Source: Achromobacter mucicolens (GTDB lineage Bacteria > Pseudomonadota > Gammaproteobacteria > Burkholderiales > Burkholderiaceae_B). Taken from it: 64,000 bases of DNA. A program made the translations under genes and the position numbers. Below, piece after piece: positions 8,002 through 16,817 of this stretch; position 1 is the first letter of the stretch; every line of letters begins with the position of its first letter. The stretch is taken from the NCBI RefSeq assembly GCF_902859725.1, contig NZ_CADIJP010000002.1, positions 248,001-312,000 on the forward strand. The letters are read 5' to 3'. A model generated the notes under the pieces. It was not told the origin of the DNA. It saw only the letters and a program-made list of their open reading frames with translations, and did no database searches.

Positions 8002-9267
8002 ATGCAAATCGTCATTGCCGGCGCGGGTATCGGCGGGCTGACTCTCGCGCTGATGCTGCACCGCCGCGGCATCGGCTGCCGCATTTATGAAAGCGCGCAG
8101 GAACTGCGCCCGCTCGGCGTCGGCATCAACCTGCTGCCCCACGCCGTCAGCGAGATCGAACAGCTGGGCCTGATGCCCGCGCTGGCCGAACGCGCCATCG
8201 AGACCTCGCAGCTTCACTACTACAACAAGCTGGGCCAGCCGATCTGGCGCGAGCCGCGCGGCCGCGAGGCCGGCTATCCGCTGCCGCAGTTCTCGGTGCA
8301 TCGCGGCGAGTTCCAGATGCTCCTTGCGCAGGCCGTGCGCGAGCGTCTGGGTCCGGATGCCATCGTCCCCGGCATGGTGCTGGAGTCCGCCACCCAGGAC
8401 GCGGACGGCGTGCAGGCCCGGTTCCGCAGCCGCGCGGACAACACGCTGCACACCGTGCAGGGCGACATCCTGGTGGGCGCCGACGGCATTCACTCCGCGC
8501 TGCGGCGCCAGCTCCATCCCGTGGGAGACGAACCCCGATTCTCCGGCCGCATGCTGTGGCGCGCGGTGACCGAGGCGCCGCCGTATCTGGACGGGCGCAG
8601 CATGTTCATGGCGGGGCACCAGGATCAGAAGTTCGTCTGCTATCCGATTTCGGAACCGCTGCGCCGGCAAGGCCGCTCGCTCATCAACTGGATCGCCGAG
8701 CTGTCCATTCCGGGCGCGGAACTGCCCGCCACCGACTGGAACCGCAAGGTCGACAAGTCCGTCTTCGCGGACCGCTTTGCCGACTGGCGCTGGGACTGGA
8801 TCGACATCCCGGCCATCATCGACGGCGCCGAGGCGATCTACGAATTTCCGCTGGTCGATCGCGACCCCTTGCCGCGCTGGACGCGCGGGCGCTTCACGCT
8901 GCTGGGCGACGCCGCGCACCCGATGTACCCCATCGGCTCCAACGGATCGGCCCAGGCCATCCTGGACGCGCGCTGCCTGGCCGACTGGCTGGATCAGGCC
9001 GTGCGCGGCAAGGCGCGCTCGGCCGAGATCGCGCTGCTGGAGTACGAAGCCGAACGCCTGCCGCGTACCGCGGGCATCGTGCTGCGCAACCGCCTGAACG
9101 GTCCCGAGCAGGTGATGCAGATGGCTGAAGAACGCGCGCCCGCGGGGTTCGCGAACATCAACGACGTGATTTCGGGTGAGGAGCTGGCGGCGGTGTCGCT
9201 GCGCTACAAGCAGCTTGCGGGCTTTGACCCGGCGGTGCTGCGCCTTGCCCGCGGAGAGAAACCATGA
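8002..9267 (+). CDS. FAD-dependent monooxygenase (aromatic hydroxylase type)
   Basis: Class A flavoprotein monooxygenase of 421 residues, related to salicylate-hydroxylase and PhzS-type enzymes. It would use NAD(P)H and oxygen to hydroxylate an aromatic or similar ring. Seen are GAGIGGLTLALML (GxGxxG) at residue 7, the DG motif GADGIHSALRR at about 160, and the GD motif LLGDAAHPMYPIGSNG at about 310. The SD-like AGGAG precedes the ATG by 7 bases. Its stop overlaps the start of the DUF3237 gene (ATGA), so the two are translationally coupled. Substrate is unknown. Confidence 0.88.
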   Translation: MQIVIAGAGIGGLTLALMLHRRGIGCRIYESAQELRPLGVGINLLPHAVSEIEQLGLMPALAERAIETSQLHYYNKLGQPIWREPRGREAGYPLPQFSVHRGEFQMLLAQAVRERLGPDAIVPGMVLESATQDADGVQARFRSRADNTLHTVQGDILVGADGIHSALRRQLHPVGDEPRFSGRMLWRAVTEAPPYLDGRSMFMAGHQDQKFVCYPISEPLRRQGRSLINWIAELSIPGAELPATDWNRKVDKSVFADRFADWRWDWIDIPAIIDGAEAIYEFPLVDRDPLPRWTRGRFTLLGDAAHPMYPIGSNGSAQAILDARCLADWLDQAVRGKARSAEIALLEYEAERLPRTAGIVLRNRLNGPEQVMQMAEERAPAGFANINDVISGEELAAVSLRYKQLAGFDPAVLRLARGEKP

Positions 9268-9749
9268 GCGGCGCCGATGCCATGAACGACACGCAGGCCC
9301 CACGGCTTGAACACGTGGCCACCGTCGTGGTCGACGTGGGCGCGCCGCAGGAAGTGGGCGATACGCCGCAGGGGCGCCGCCGCGTGATCCCCATCACCGG
9401 CGGCACGGTCCAGGGACCGCGCCTGTCGGGCAAGGTGCTGCCCGGCGGCGCGGACTTCCAGATCATCCGGTCGGCCACCTTCACGGACATCCACGCGCGC
9501 TACGTCATCGAGACGCCCGCGGGCGAGCGCGTGTATGTCGAAAACACCGGCATCCGCACAGGCAGCGCCGAGGACATTGCGCGGCTGGCGCGCGGCGAAG
9601 CCGTCGATCCGGCACGCATCTACTTTCGCAGCTATCCCCGTTTCGAGACGTCCTCGCCCACGCTGGGCTGGATGAACGAAAGCCTTTTCATCGGCACCGG
9701 CGCGCGCTATCCCGATCGCGTCGAGCTGCGCTTCTATCGCATTTGCTGA
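9264..9749 (+). CDS. DUF3237 domain protein
   Basis: Protein of 161 residues matching the DUF3237 family, small beta-barrel proteins of unknown activity often found beside aromatic or terpenoid catabolic enzymes. Family features are RRRVIPITGGTVQGPRLSG, VLPGGADFQ, a central ARYVIETPAGERVYVEN and the end YFRSYPRFETSSPTLGWMNESLF. Its ATG overlaps the stop of the monooxygenase by four bases. No signal peptide is seen, so it is probably cytosolic. The tight coupling suggests it acts on the monooxygenase product, which is inference. Confidence 0.85.
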   Translation: MSGADAMNDTQAPRLEHVATVVVDVGAPQEVGDTPQGRRRVIPITGGTVQGPRLSGKVLPGGADFQIIRSATFTDIHARYVIETPAGERVYVENTGIRTGSAEDIARLARGEAVDPARIYFRSYPRFETSSPTLGWMNESLFIGTGARYPDRVELRFYRIC

Positions 9750-9793
9750 CCCCGCGGCAGCCGCCGCGGCATTAAAAAAACCAGGAGACAACC

Positions 9794-10759
9794 ATGCAAA
9801 CGATGCTGCGCCGCCTGCTGGGCGGCTTCCTGCTGTGCGTGCCGCTTGCGGCGGCCGCGCAATTTCCCAATGGGCCGGTGCGCCTGAACGTGGGTTTTCC
9901 GCCCGGCACCGGGCCCGATATCGTGGCGCGCACCCTGTCCCAGCACATGGGGCCGCTGCTGGGCGAAAGCGTGGTGGTGGAAAACAAGGTGGGCGCGGGC
10001 GGGCAGATCGCCGCGCAGACCGTGGCCCGCAGTCCGGCTGACGGCCAGACCCTGCTGCTGGGCGAGGTCGGGTCGATCAGCATTTCGCCCGCCACGTACC
10101 GCAACCTGAATTACGATCCGCCGCGCGATTTCGCGCCGATCTCCGAGGTGGTGCGCGCCGACTTCGTGCTGGTCGTGCCGGCCACGTCGCCCTACAAGGA
10201 TCTGGCGGCATTCATCGACGCCGCGAAAAAGGCCCCGGACCGCCTGAACTTCGCCACCTTCGGCGCGGGCACGCCGGGCCATTTCGGCGCCGAGCTCTTT
10301 GCGCGCGAGGCCGGCCTGAAGATCGAAGCCATCCACTACCGCTCGACCGGCGATGCTGTCTCCGGGCTGGTGTCCGGCGGCGTGCAAGCGGCGTTCGTGA
10401 CGACCGCGCTGGCCGCGCCCCAGGTGCAGGGCGGCAAGCTGCGCGCGCTGGCCACCACGGGCGCGCAACGCACCCAGGCCCTGGCCGATGTGCCCACCTT
10501 TGCCGAGCGCGGCTTGCCGGCGGTCAACTTTGGCGCCTGGTTCGCGCTGTTCGCTCCGGCCGGCACGCCCGACGCCGTGCTGACCCGCCTTCAGGCCGAC
10601 AGCGCGGCCGCGCTGCGCCAGCCCGCCGCCGTGAAGACGCTGGGCGAGGCCGGCTTCGTGGTCGTGGGTTCGGACCGGCAGGCCCTGCAGGCGCTGCTGA
10701 CCGCCGAATCCAAGCGCTGGACCGAGGTGGTGAAGGCGACGGGGTTCCGCGCCGACTGA
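9794..10759 (+). CDS. Bug family tripartite tricarboxylate receptor (TctC-like)
   Basis: Periplasmic solute receptor of 321 residues. The signal peptide is MLRRLLGGFLLCVPLAAAAQ. The mature start QFPNGPVRLNVGFPPGTGPDIVAR and VVENKVGAGGQIAAQTVARSPADGQTLLLG are hallmark Bug blocks. No TctA/TctB membrane genes are nearby, which is normal for the hugely expanded Bug families of Bordetella and Achromobacter. It is third in the MarR-controlled cluster, after an AGGAGA ribosome site, and probably captures the substrate of the upstream monooxygenase. Ligand unknown. Confidence 0.92.
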   Translation: MQTMLRRLLGGFLLCVPLAAAAQFPNGPVRLNVGFPPGTGPDIVARTLSQHMGPLLGESVVVENKVGAGGQIAAQTVARSPADGQTLLLGEVGSISISPATYRNLNYDPPRDFAPISEVVRADFVLVVPATSPYKDLAAFIDAAKKAPDRLNFATFGAGTPGHFGAELFAREAGLKIEAIHYRSTGDAVSGLVSGGVQAAFVTTALAAPQVQGGKLRALATTGAQRTQALADVPTFAERGLPAVNFGAWFALFAPAGTPDAVLTRLQADSAAALRQPAAVKTLGEAGFVVVGSDRQALQALLTAESKRWTEVVKATGFRAD

Positions 10760-10830
10760 GGATCCGAGGGGCGCAACGTCCGTGGATTTGCTGCCCCGAC
10801 GCACCGATTTCACCCGTTTGATCTCACCGG

Positions 10831-10847
10831 TGGAACAGTTTGTTCCA
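10831..10847. promoter_or_regulatory. Palindrome upstream of the nitroreductase gene
   Basis: TGGAACA and TGTTCCA form perfect 7-base arms around GTT, 94 bases before the nitroreductase ATG. A possible -10 hexamer TAGAAT lies about 45 bases further on. No divergent regulator is adjacent, so any protein binding here is encoded elsewhere. Confidence 0.4.
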
Positions 10848-10940
10848 GCCGAAGTGCGGTTGAACGGGTATTCGCGTCATGGTCCAGCCGGTAGAATGCC
10901 TCCCATCGTCATCTCTATCTACTGGTCGAAAGGTCAAAAC

Positions 10941-11540
10941 ATGAGCAACGCATATCTCGAAGCGCTCAAGCAGCGCCGCACGCAGTATTCGCTGGGCCGC
11001 AACCTGTCGGCCTCCAAGGAAGAACTGACCACGCTGATCCAGGAAGCGATCAAGCACAGCCCGTCGTCCTTCAACTCGCAAAGCTCGCGCGCCGTCATCC
11101 TGTTTGGCGCCGAAAGCGAAAAGCTCTGGAACCTGGCCACGGAAGAAGTGCGCAAGGTTGCGCCGGCCGAAGGTTTCGACAAGACCGAAGCCAAGCTCAA
11201 GAGCTTTGCCGCCGGCGTGGGCACGATTCTGTTCTTCGAAGACCAGGACGTGGTGCGCAGCCTGCAGGAAAAGTTTGCGCTGTACGCTGACAACTTCCCC
11301 GTGTGGTCCGAGCAGTCGGGCGGCATGGCCCAGCTTTCCGTCTGGACCGCGCTGGCCAACGCCGGTGTGGGCGCCAGCCTGCAGCACTACAACCCGCTGA
11401 TCGACGCCGCCGTGGCGCGTGAGTGGAACGTCCCCGCCTACTGGAAGCTGCGCGCGCAGATGCCGTTTGGCTCGAACGAAGCGGGTTTCGGCGACAAGCC
11501 GTTCATGGACGACGCCGAACGCTTCCGCGTGTTTGGCTGA
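10941..11540 (+). CDS. Nitroreductase family oxidoreductase
   Basis: FMN-dependent NAD(P)H oxidoreductase of 199 residues. The start is the ATG at 10941, giving MSNAYLEALKQRRTQYSLGR, where the RRT/S block is the usual N-terminal FMN-phosphate contact. Further family features are the HSPSSFNSQSSRAVIL block near residue 40 and the C-terminal glycine-rich AGVGASLQHYNP. It resembles the fatty-acid-response/oxidative-stress nitroreductases of the YdgI/Hbn type. It stands alone, with a palindrome upstream and a hairpin downstream, so it is probably a single-gene unit. Confidence 0.88.
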   Translation: MSNAYLEALKQRRTQYSLGRNLSASKEELTTLIQEAIKHSPSSFNSQSSRAVILFGAESEKLWNLATEEVRKVAPAEGFDKTEAKLKSFAAGVGTILFFEDQDVVRSLQEKFALYADNFPVWSEQSGGMAQLSVWTALANAGVGASLQHYNPLIDAAVAREWNVPAYWKLRAQMPFGSNEAGFGDKPFMDDAERFRVFG

Positions 11541-11586
11541 TCGCCTCGGGCGCGCCGCGCGCGCCCGGCATGACCGCGGTCTTCAG

Positions 11587-11619
11587 GCCCGCATTGCTCG
11601 ACAGAGCCATGCGGGCTTT
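11587..11619 (+). terminator. Candidate rho-independent terminator
   Basis: Arms GCCCGCAT (11587-11594) and ATGCGGGC (11609-11616) pair perfectly around a 14-base loop and are followed by TTTGTCATTTT. It lies 47 bases after the nitroreductase stop. The T-run is interrupted, so the terminator may be weak. Confidence 0.5.
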
Positions 11620-11682
11620 GTCATTTTCGGGCGGCGGATGGCGCTATAGTCGACTGAGCCTGTCAACCCGAAAGGAGACGTC

Positions 11683-12111
11683 ATGCAGACCAATGAGATC
11701 CATCGCGGCCGCCTGATCGATCACATCCAGCTTGTCGTGCGGGACCTGCCCGCCAGCCAGCGCTTTTACCAGGCAGTGTTCGACGCCCTGGAGGTGCCCA
11801 TGGGCGGTACGGCGGACGACTACTTCTGGGCCGACGAACTGTTTGTGTCGACGGCCGACAGCCAGGCCGCGCTGGGCCAGTTGACGGGTCGCCACCATCT
11901 TGCGTTCCAGGCGCGCGATCAGGCGATGGTCGACGCGTTCTACAAGGCGGCGCTGGCCCACGGCGGCAAGGACAACGGCGCGCCGGGATTTCGCGATTAC
12001 CACCCCGGCTACTACGGCGCATTCGTGCTGGATCCGGACGGCAACAACATCGAAGCCGTGTTCCACGGCGAAGCCCGGCGCAGCGCGCCGTCGGTCACGG
12101 TGACGTTCTGA
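11683..12111 (+). CDS. VOC (glyoxalase/bleomycin-resistance) family protein
   Basis: Small cytosolic metalloenzyme-fold protein of 142 residues with one VOC domain. It starts LIDHIQLVVRDLPASQRFYQAVFDALE, continues with a second beta-alpha-beta module HHLAFQARDQAMVDAFYKAALAHGG, and ends with DYHPGYYGAFVLDPDGNNIEAVFHG, where the last acidic residue is the usual metal ligand. VOC members range from dioxygenases to isomerases and resistance proteins; which this is cannot be told. An AGGAG ribosome site precedes the ATG. It is followed after 13 bases by a LysR gene in the same direction. Confidence 0.88.
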   Translation: MQTNEIHRGRLIDHIQLVVRDLPASQRFYQAVFDALEVPMGGTADDYFWADELFVSTADSQAALGQLTGRHHLAFQARDQAMVDAFYKAALAHGGKDNGAPGFRDYHPGYYGAFVLDPDGNNIEAVFHGEARRSAPSVTVTF

Positions 12112-12124
12112 ACGGAGCGTTTCC

Positions 12125-13051
12125 GTGCAACTGCGCCATCTCCGGTATTTCGTGAAGATCGTCGAGGCGGGCAGTTTCTCCCGCGCGGCGGCACTCATTC
12201 CGGTGGCGCAGCCGGCGCTCAGCCAGCAGATCGCGGCGCTCGAAGAAGAGCTGGGCGTGACGCTGCTGCACCGCAGTGCGCGGGGCGCGCGTCCCACTGC
12301 CGCCGGCGCCGCGTTGTACACGGAAGCCGCGTCCATCCTGAGCCGCATGGAGCGCATCCCGCAGATCGTGCGCTCGCTGGGCGGCGACATCCAGGGCGTC
12401 GTGCGGATCGGCATGTCGTCCACGCTGGCGTCGTTCCTGGCGGGCGAACTGATGGAGAAATGCCGGGCATCGCTGCCCAAGATCAGCCTGCGCTTCAGCA
12501 GCGACGCAAGCGGCCAGTTGGGCGCCCGCATCCGCGACAGCTCGCTCGACCTGGCGCTGGTGTTCGAGGACGAGCCGACCACCGGGTTCGCGCGCCAGCC
12601 GCTCTTCCGGCAACGGCTGTTCGTGGTCAGCCCGCGCAAGCCGGGGCGCCGGCCTTGCGCCATGCGCTTTGAGCAGCTGGCCGGCATGCCGCTCATCCTG
12701 CCCGCCCATCCCAACATGACGCGCAACCTGCTGGACCGGCTGTTTTCCGAAGCCGGCATCGTGCCGCAGGTGGTCGCGGAAACCGAGGTCTTTTCGGGCA
12801 TGCTGTCGGCAGTGCAGGCGGGCATCGGCCACACCATCCTGCCGCTGGGCGACTTCTCGCGCGCGCCCGGGCATGCCCAGGTGTCGGCGGCGATGATCGA
12901 GCCGCCGGTCTATCTGACCGCGGCGGTCATCGCCTCCAGCGACGTGCCGCTGGCGCCGCCGGCCGAGGCGGTGCGTACGCTGCTCAGCGAATTCGTCATG
13001 CGCCACGTCGCGGAAAGCGGACTGGCCGGCGCGGAACCGCTGGCGTCCTGA
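12125..13051 (+). CDS. LysR family transcriptional regulator
   Basis: Regulator of 308 residues starting with GTG (12125), which places the canonical MQLRHLRYFVKIVEAGSFSRAAALI at the N-terminus. The helix-turn-helix includes PVAQPALSQQIAALEEELGVTLLHRSARGARPTAAG. The C-terminal LysR-substrate domain begins near residue 90 (GVVRIGMSS). Close in pattern to the Nac/Cbl-like branch of betaproteobacteria. It follows the VOC gene by 13 bases and precedes the broken AtuA/DUF4387 locus, which may have been its target. Confidence 0.9.
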   Translation: MQLRHLRYFVKIVEAGSFSRAAALIPVAQPALSQQIAALEEELGVTLLHRSARGARPTAAGAALYTEAASILSRMERIPQIVRSLGGDIQGVVRIGMSSTLASFLAGELMEKCRASLPKISLRFSSDASGQLGARIRDSSLDLALVFEDEPTTGFARQPLFRQRLFVVSPRKPGRRPCAMRFEQLAGMPLILPAHPNMTRNLLDRLFSEAGIVPQVVAETEVFSGMLSAVQAGIGHTILPLGDFSRAPGHAQVSAAMIEPPVYLTAAVIASSDVPLAPPAEAVRTLLSEFVMRHVAESGLAGAEPLAS

Positions 13052-13189
13052 CGCGCCGCCAACAGGCCAGACAGCCATATCGGCGGCCGATACCCGCATA
13101 TCGACATAGTATTTTTCCTACCACCGACGCCGGCGCAAAGTGCACTCCCAGGCAGCAACCGCAATGTCCGCGGCCTGCAATACAGGAAA

Positions 13190-14304
13190 GTGATGATGGC
13201 AAAGCTGGTTTATCGCGTGGTGTCCGCGTGCGGCGCGCTGGGATATGGATTTTCCCGTGAATCGCTGCAAAAGGCGCTGGAAGGGCGTATCGACGCCGTG
13301 ATCTCGGATGCGGGGTCGATGGACGCCGGTCCGTATTACCTGGGCACGGGCACCGAATACTTCGAACGCGAGGCCGTGAAGGCGGACTTTCGCCACATGG
13401 TCGAGGCGGGCGAGCGCATCGACGGACCGGTCATTCTGGGCAGTTGCGGCATGGCCGGGGGCAACCGCAACCTGGACTGGATGATCGACGTCGCCAAGGA
13501 AGTCTTTGACGAGCTAGGCGTGAAGGACCGCACCGTGGCGGTCATCCGGTCCGAGCTGGACCCGGCCAGCGTGATCCGGGAGTTCCGGGCGGGCGCGCTG
13601 CGGTCGACGGGCGCGGACCCCGAGCTGGACGCCGCGGCACTGGAAGAGAGCACCATCGTGGGACAGATGGGCGTGCATCCCCTCATCACGGCATTGGAAG
13701 GCGGCGCGAAGTATGTGCTGGCCGGCCGGTGGCGCTGGTTCGCACCATCGACCGCGAGCCCGCGCAGAACGAGGACCTCATCAAGAACCGCATGTTCCCG
13801 ATCACGTATTTCCGCGTCAACGGCGCGGCGTGGACGGAAAGCGGATCCGCCCGGCCGCGGTATGCGGACATCGGCATCACGGGCTACGAGGGCAACCTGG
13901 ACGATCGCACGCTGTCCCTGATCGCCGACGTGCCGCCAGCAGGAACGCCGCAGCGCGAACAGCCGCTGCTGGACATGGCCGTGGTGGTGCGCAGCAAGGA
14001 CGCCGGCATCAACCGGCTGACGTTCGACATCGTGTTCAATTCCGCCGCCGACTACGAGGCCGCGCTGCGCTCGAACGTGTTCTGCGCGGCCAACGTGGCG
14101 CGTGTGCTGGGCGTGGCGCCCGAGCGCGTGGTGGGCACGTTCTTCGTGGACAGTTGCAATGCCATCAAGCTGAGGATCGACCGCCCGAACATTTCGGCCT
14201 CGCCCGACGAGCGCGACGTTTTCGGGGCGCAGCAGCAGGCCGTCATCGAGCGCCTGTCGATACCGCACTACGCGGAGCGGCTGGCGATGGCCTCGGCGTT
14301 GTAG
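13190..14304 (+). pseudogene. Broken AtuA (DUF1446) / DUF4387 locus
   Basis: The first frame (13190 to about 13730) encodes about 178 residues matching the N-terminus of AtuA/DUF1446 proteins of acyclic terpene or related acyl-CoA use (VVSACGALGYGFSRESL, DAGSMDAGPYYLGTG, GSCGMAGGNRNLDWMIDV, and ALEGGAKYVLAGR). Sense then moves to another frame at about 13720-13735. That frame ends in a DUF4387-like domain: VVRSKDAGINRLTFDIVF, then FFVDSCNAIKLRIDRPNIS, then DVFGAQQQAVIERLSIP. DUF4387 is normally a separate small gene just after atuA. AtuA proteins are usually about 450 residues, so most of the C-terminal half is missing as well as the frame being lost. The roughly 75 residues before the DUF4387 part are unassigned. 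Likely decayed by deletion plus frameshift; a sequencing error alone would not explain the missing length. Confidence 0.7.
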
Positions 14305-14433
14305 CGGGCATCGCGCGGCCCGCCGCTCGTCCAAGGCCAGGGCGGGCGGCGGGTTTGCCGTTTTCAGGGCGTCCCCGGTTTCATGCCAGAATGGCACGCT
14401 GTTCAACCGCCATCGAACCCCGAGAAGAATCAG

Positions 14434-15273
14434 ATGAGACCTGGAATTCCCGCACTACGGTTGCTGTCCCTGGCTGGCTTGTTCGCGTTGTCCGCGCCTG
14501 CGCTGGCCATCGATTGCAAGAAGGCCGCCACCGGCGTCGAGAAGCTGATCTGCGCCGACCGCGGCGCGGTATCCGCCGACGCGGAATTGAACCGCAGCTA
14601 CAGCGCACTATTGAAAGCCGCGCCCGATGCCGAGATCCGCACGATGCTGGTCGAGGGCCAGAAGCGTTGGCTGGCGGCGCGCGACAACGCACTGGAAAGA
14701 TTGATCGACTCGCCCGACCTGCTGCCCGACGGCAAAACCCCCGCACAGGCGGCGCGCAGCCTGATTCTTGCGCGTAGCGCCCAGCTCAAGGAAAAGGCCA
14801 AGGGGTCCGACAAGGGGGCCGACACCCCGGTCCTGATCGCGCGGGCGCTGGAACAGCGCAAGTTCCGGGCGCAGTTCACCGGCGGCCCGTTTGCCGGCTT
14901 CGCGTCGTCGTGCGACGTGCTGCCGCCCGACTACAACAACTACTCCTGCTTTGCCACCCGCCATTACCAGAACAAGGATCGCGTCTGCACGATCGACGAG
15001 TACTGGGCGTCCGGCGGCGTCTACACGAAGCGGTACGTCGCCAACGTCGAGAATGGCAAGCCCAAGGTCATCGCGTCGTGCTCGTTCAGCAGCGCCGACG
15101 AGGCGTGCAGCGACGGCAATGGCAAGACCCATTGGAACCGGTCGCCGGCAAAGCCCGATTTCGGATATGCCGACAAGCCGCTGCCGAAGATCGACGGCGA
15201 GATCTTCGATACCGACGACTACGAATGGGCGCAGGCTTGCCTGGCCAGTCCGGCATATCCCGACGGAAAGTAG
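14434..15273 (+). CDS. Secreted LprI-like (DUF1311) N-terminal domain protein
   Basis: Exported protein of 279 residues. The ATG at 14434 opens a Sec signal (LLSLAGLFALSAPALA, cleavage before IDCKKA). The mature N-terminus DCKKAATGVEKLICADRGAVSADAELNRSYSALLK, with CK...ICAD and a later QKRWLAARD, matches the lysozyme-inhibitor LprI/DUF1311 domain. The C-terminal 130 residues hold eight or so cysteines (SSCDVLPPDYNNYSCFATRHYQ, VCTIDEYW, ACSDGNGKTHW, QACLASP), suggesting disulfides in the periplasm; this part I do not recognise. An SD-like GAGAAG precedes the start. The role in lysozyme resistance is by domain similarity only. Confidence 0.75.
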   Translation: MRPGIPALRLLSLAGLFALSAPALAIDCKKAATGVEKLICADRGAVSADAELNRSYSALLKAAPDAEIRTMLVEGQKRWLAARDNALERLIDSPDLLPDGKTPAQAARSLILARSAQLKEKAKGSDKGADTPVLIARALEQRKFRAQFTGGPFAGFASSCDVLPPDYNNYSCFATRHYQNKDRVCTIDEYWASGGVYTKRYVANVENGKPKVIASCSFSSADEACSDGNGKTHWNRSPAKPDFGYADKPLPKIDGEIFDTDDYEWAQACLASPAYPDGK

Positions 15274-15446
15274 CGCGCGCAGACGCCCGCGGCAGCGCGG
15301 ACGGCAGACGAAAGTGTCAGACTGTAATTCGCGCGCCGCGCTCGCAAGATTTGGAAACGGTATGGCCGGCGCGCTGGCCATTTCGTCCACACCACGGACG
15401 TAGAATGCCGCTTTTCTTTCCGGCCAGCGGCTGACAGGAACCAATC

Positions 15447-16271
15447 ATGAAAAAAACCCTCCTTCTTGCATCCGTTTGCGCCGCGCTGCTGTCTGCCTGC
15501 GCGCCCGCGACCTCTCCCCGTGAAGGATCGTCCGCCATGCCTGATTCCGCCGCCACGTCAGCCGCCACCCAAGCCGGCCTCACCGCCTACCACTGGCGCC
15601 TGACCGCTGCCACCGACCCCGCGGGCAAGGCCATCGCCGCGCTGCAAAAGGGTGTTGAACATCAGGTGCGGCTGACCTTCAAGGACGACGGCGTCAATGT
15701 CCGCGGCGGCTGCAACGCGCAGTTCGGCGGGTACACGTACAAGAATGGCGTGCTGACCATCGCTAACCTGGCCTCCACGATGAAGGCGTGCGAACAAAGC
15801 CTGATGCAGCTCGATGCGGAAATCGCCCAGCGCCTCAAAGGGCAATTGCGCGTGACGCTGTCGGGCGACAAGGCCGAGCCCGCCCTGGAGCTGACCGCGC
15901 AGGACGGCAGCGTTCTGACGTTCATCGGCGAACCGACGCCCGAAACCTTGTATGGCAGCACGGGCCAGATCATGTTCCTGGAAGTTGCGGCCAAGCGTGC
16001 CGAGTGCAGCCATCCGATGATTCCGCACTACCAGTGCCTGATGGTGCGCGAACGCAAATTCAACGAGGCGGGCATCGCGTTGCCCGCGCCGGACAAATGG
16101 CAGCCGCTGTATCAGTCGATCGAGGGATTCGAACATCAGGACGGCGTGCGCACCGTGCTGCGCGTCAAGCGCTACGACTGGAAGAACCCGCCCGCCGATG
16201 CGCCGTCCAAGGTCTACGTGCTGGACATGGTGGTCGAGCAGGACGCCTCGGGCAAGGCAGCGAAGCGATAG
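15447..16271 (+). CDS. META/DUF4377 domain lipoprotein
   Basis: Envelope lipoprotein of 274 residues. The signal MKKTLLLASVCAALLSAC carries a lipobox with the modified cysteine at 18. A META domain (HslJ-like) spans about residues 45-155: YHWRLTAATDPAG, VRGGCNAQFGGYTYKNGVLTI, STMKACEQSLMQLD. A DUF4377 domain follows at about 175-270 (LYQSIEGFEHQDGVRTVLRVKRY). This META plus DUF4377 pairing is common in Gram-negative heat-shock-type lipoproteins of unknown mechanism. It faces a convergent gene 14 bases downstream. Confidence 0.85.
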   Translation: MKKTLLLASVCAALLSACAPATSPREGSSAMPDSAATSAATQAGLTAYHWRLTAATDPAGKAIAALQKGVEHQVRLTFKDDGVNVRGGCNAQFGGYTYKNGVLTIANLASTMKACEQSLMQLDAEIAQRLKGQLRVTLSGDKAEPALELTAQDGSVLTFIGEPTPETLYGSTGQIMFLEVAAKRAECSHPMIPHYQCLMVRERKFNEAGIALPAPDKWQPLYQSIEGFEHQDGVRTVLRVKRYDWKNPPADAPSKVYVLDMVVEQDASGKAAKR

Positions 16272-16285
16272 CCGTCAGCGCGTCG

Positions 16286-16729
16286 TCACCAGGTGATGTA
16301 GAACATCGCCTTGGCCAGCACGACGATGGCGACCATGTGACAGAACACGCTTGTGTGCAGGCGGCTTTGCAGCGCGCCGGTGAGCTTGCGCCGGCGCGCC
16401 AGCACCAACGCCGTCACGACATGAGCCAGCACGCTGACGGCCAGCAGGATCTTCACCGTCAGCAACAGCCCAAACGATGAGGTCAGCGGCGCGGCAAGCG
16501 CGCCGCGATGCTGCCAGGCCAGCCCCAATCCCGCCAGGTACAGCACCAGCACCGACCAGGGCACCACCGAACGCACCCGGGGCCCAAGCTGGCTGCCCAG
16601 CGCCTTGCGCACGTCCGGCGGCAGGCGCCGGTGCACCGGTTCCAGGAACAGCACCTCGAAAGCGACGGTGCCGACGAACAGGAAGGCGGCAAGCAGGTGC
16701 AGGATGAGCAGCACGGGATAGAGGGTCAT
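16286..16729 (-). CDS. CopD-like small integral membrane protein
   Basis: Integral membrane protein of 147 residues with four hydrophobic segments, at about 5-25, 55-72, 86-106 and 125-145. An early conserved His lies in the first helix (ILHLLAAFLFVGTVAFEVLFLEPV). The pattern resembles the CopD/DUF2269-type family of possible haem- or copper-binding membrane proteins. The ATG at 16727-16729 gives MTLYPVLLILHLL, whereas longer in-frame starts add a charged non-conserved leader. Assignment to CopD is tentative. Confidence 0.65.
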   Translation of the reverse strand: MTLYPVLLILHLLAAFLFVGTVAFEVLFLEPVHRRLPPDVRKALGSQLGPRVRSVVPWSVLVLYLAGLGLAWQHRGALAAPLTSSFGLLLTVKILLAVSVLAHVVTALVLARRRKLTGALQSRLHTSVFCHMVAIVVLAKAMFYITW

Positions 16730-16817
16730 GGCGGTATTCTCCGCCGCCGGATGGCGGCGGGAAATGACGAACATCAAGGGGGCGGGCCCCGTTTGAGTCC
16801 GGCGGATCATCGATCCA

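Noticed and set aside
9752-9769. GC hairpin with an adjacent homopolymer after the DUF3237 gene
   Set aside because: The run that follows is of A on the plus strand, not T, so it does not make a rho-independent terminator for the plus-strand genes; the Bug ribosome site follows directly.
14305-14372. Possible terminator after the broken AtuA/DUF4387 locus
   Set aside because: GC-rich inverted pieces are present but the loop is long and pairing ambiguous; not firm enough to list.
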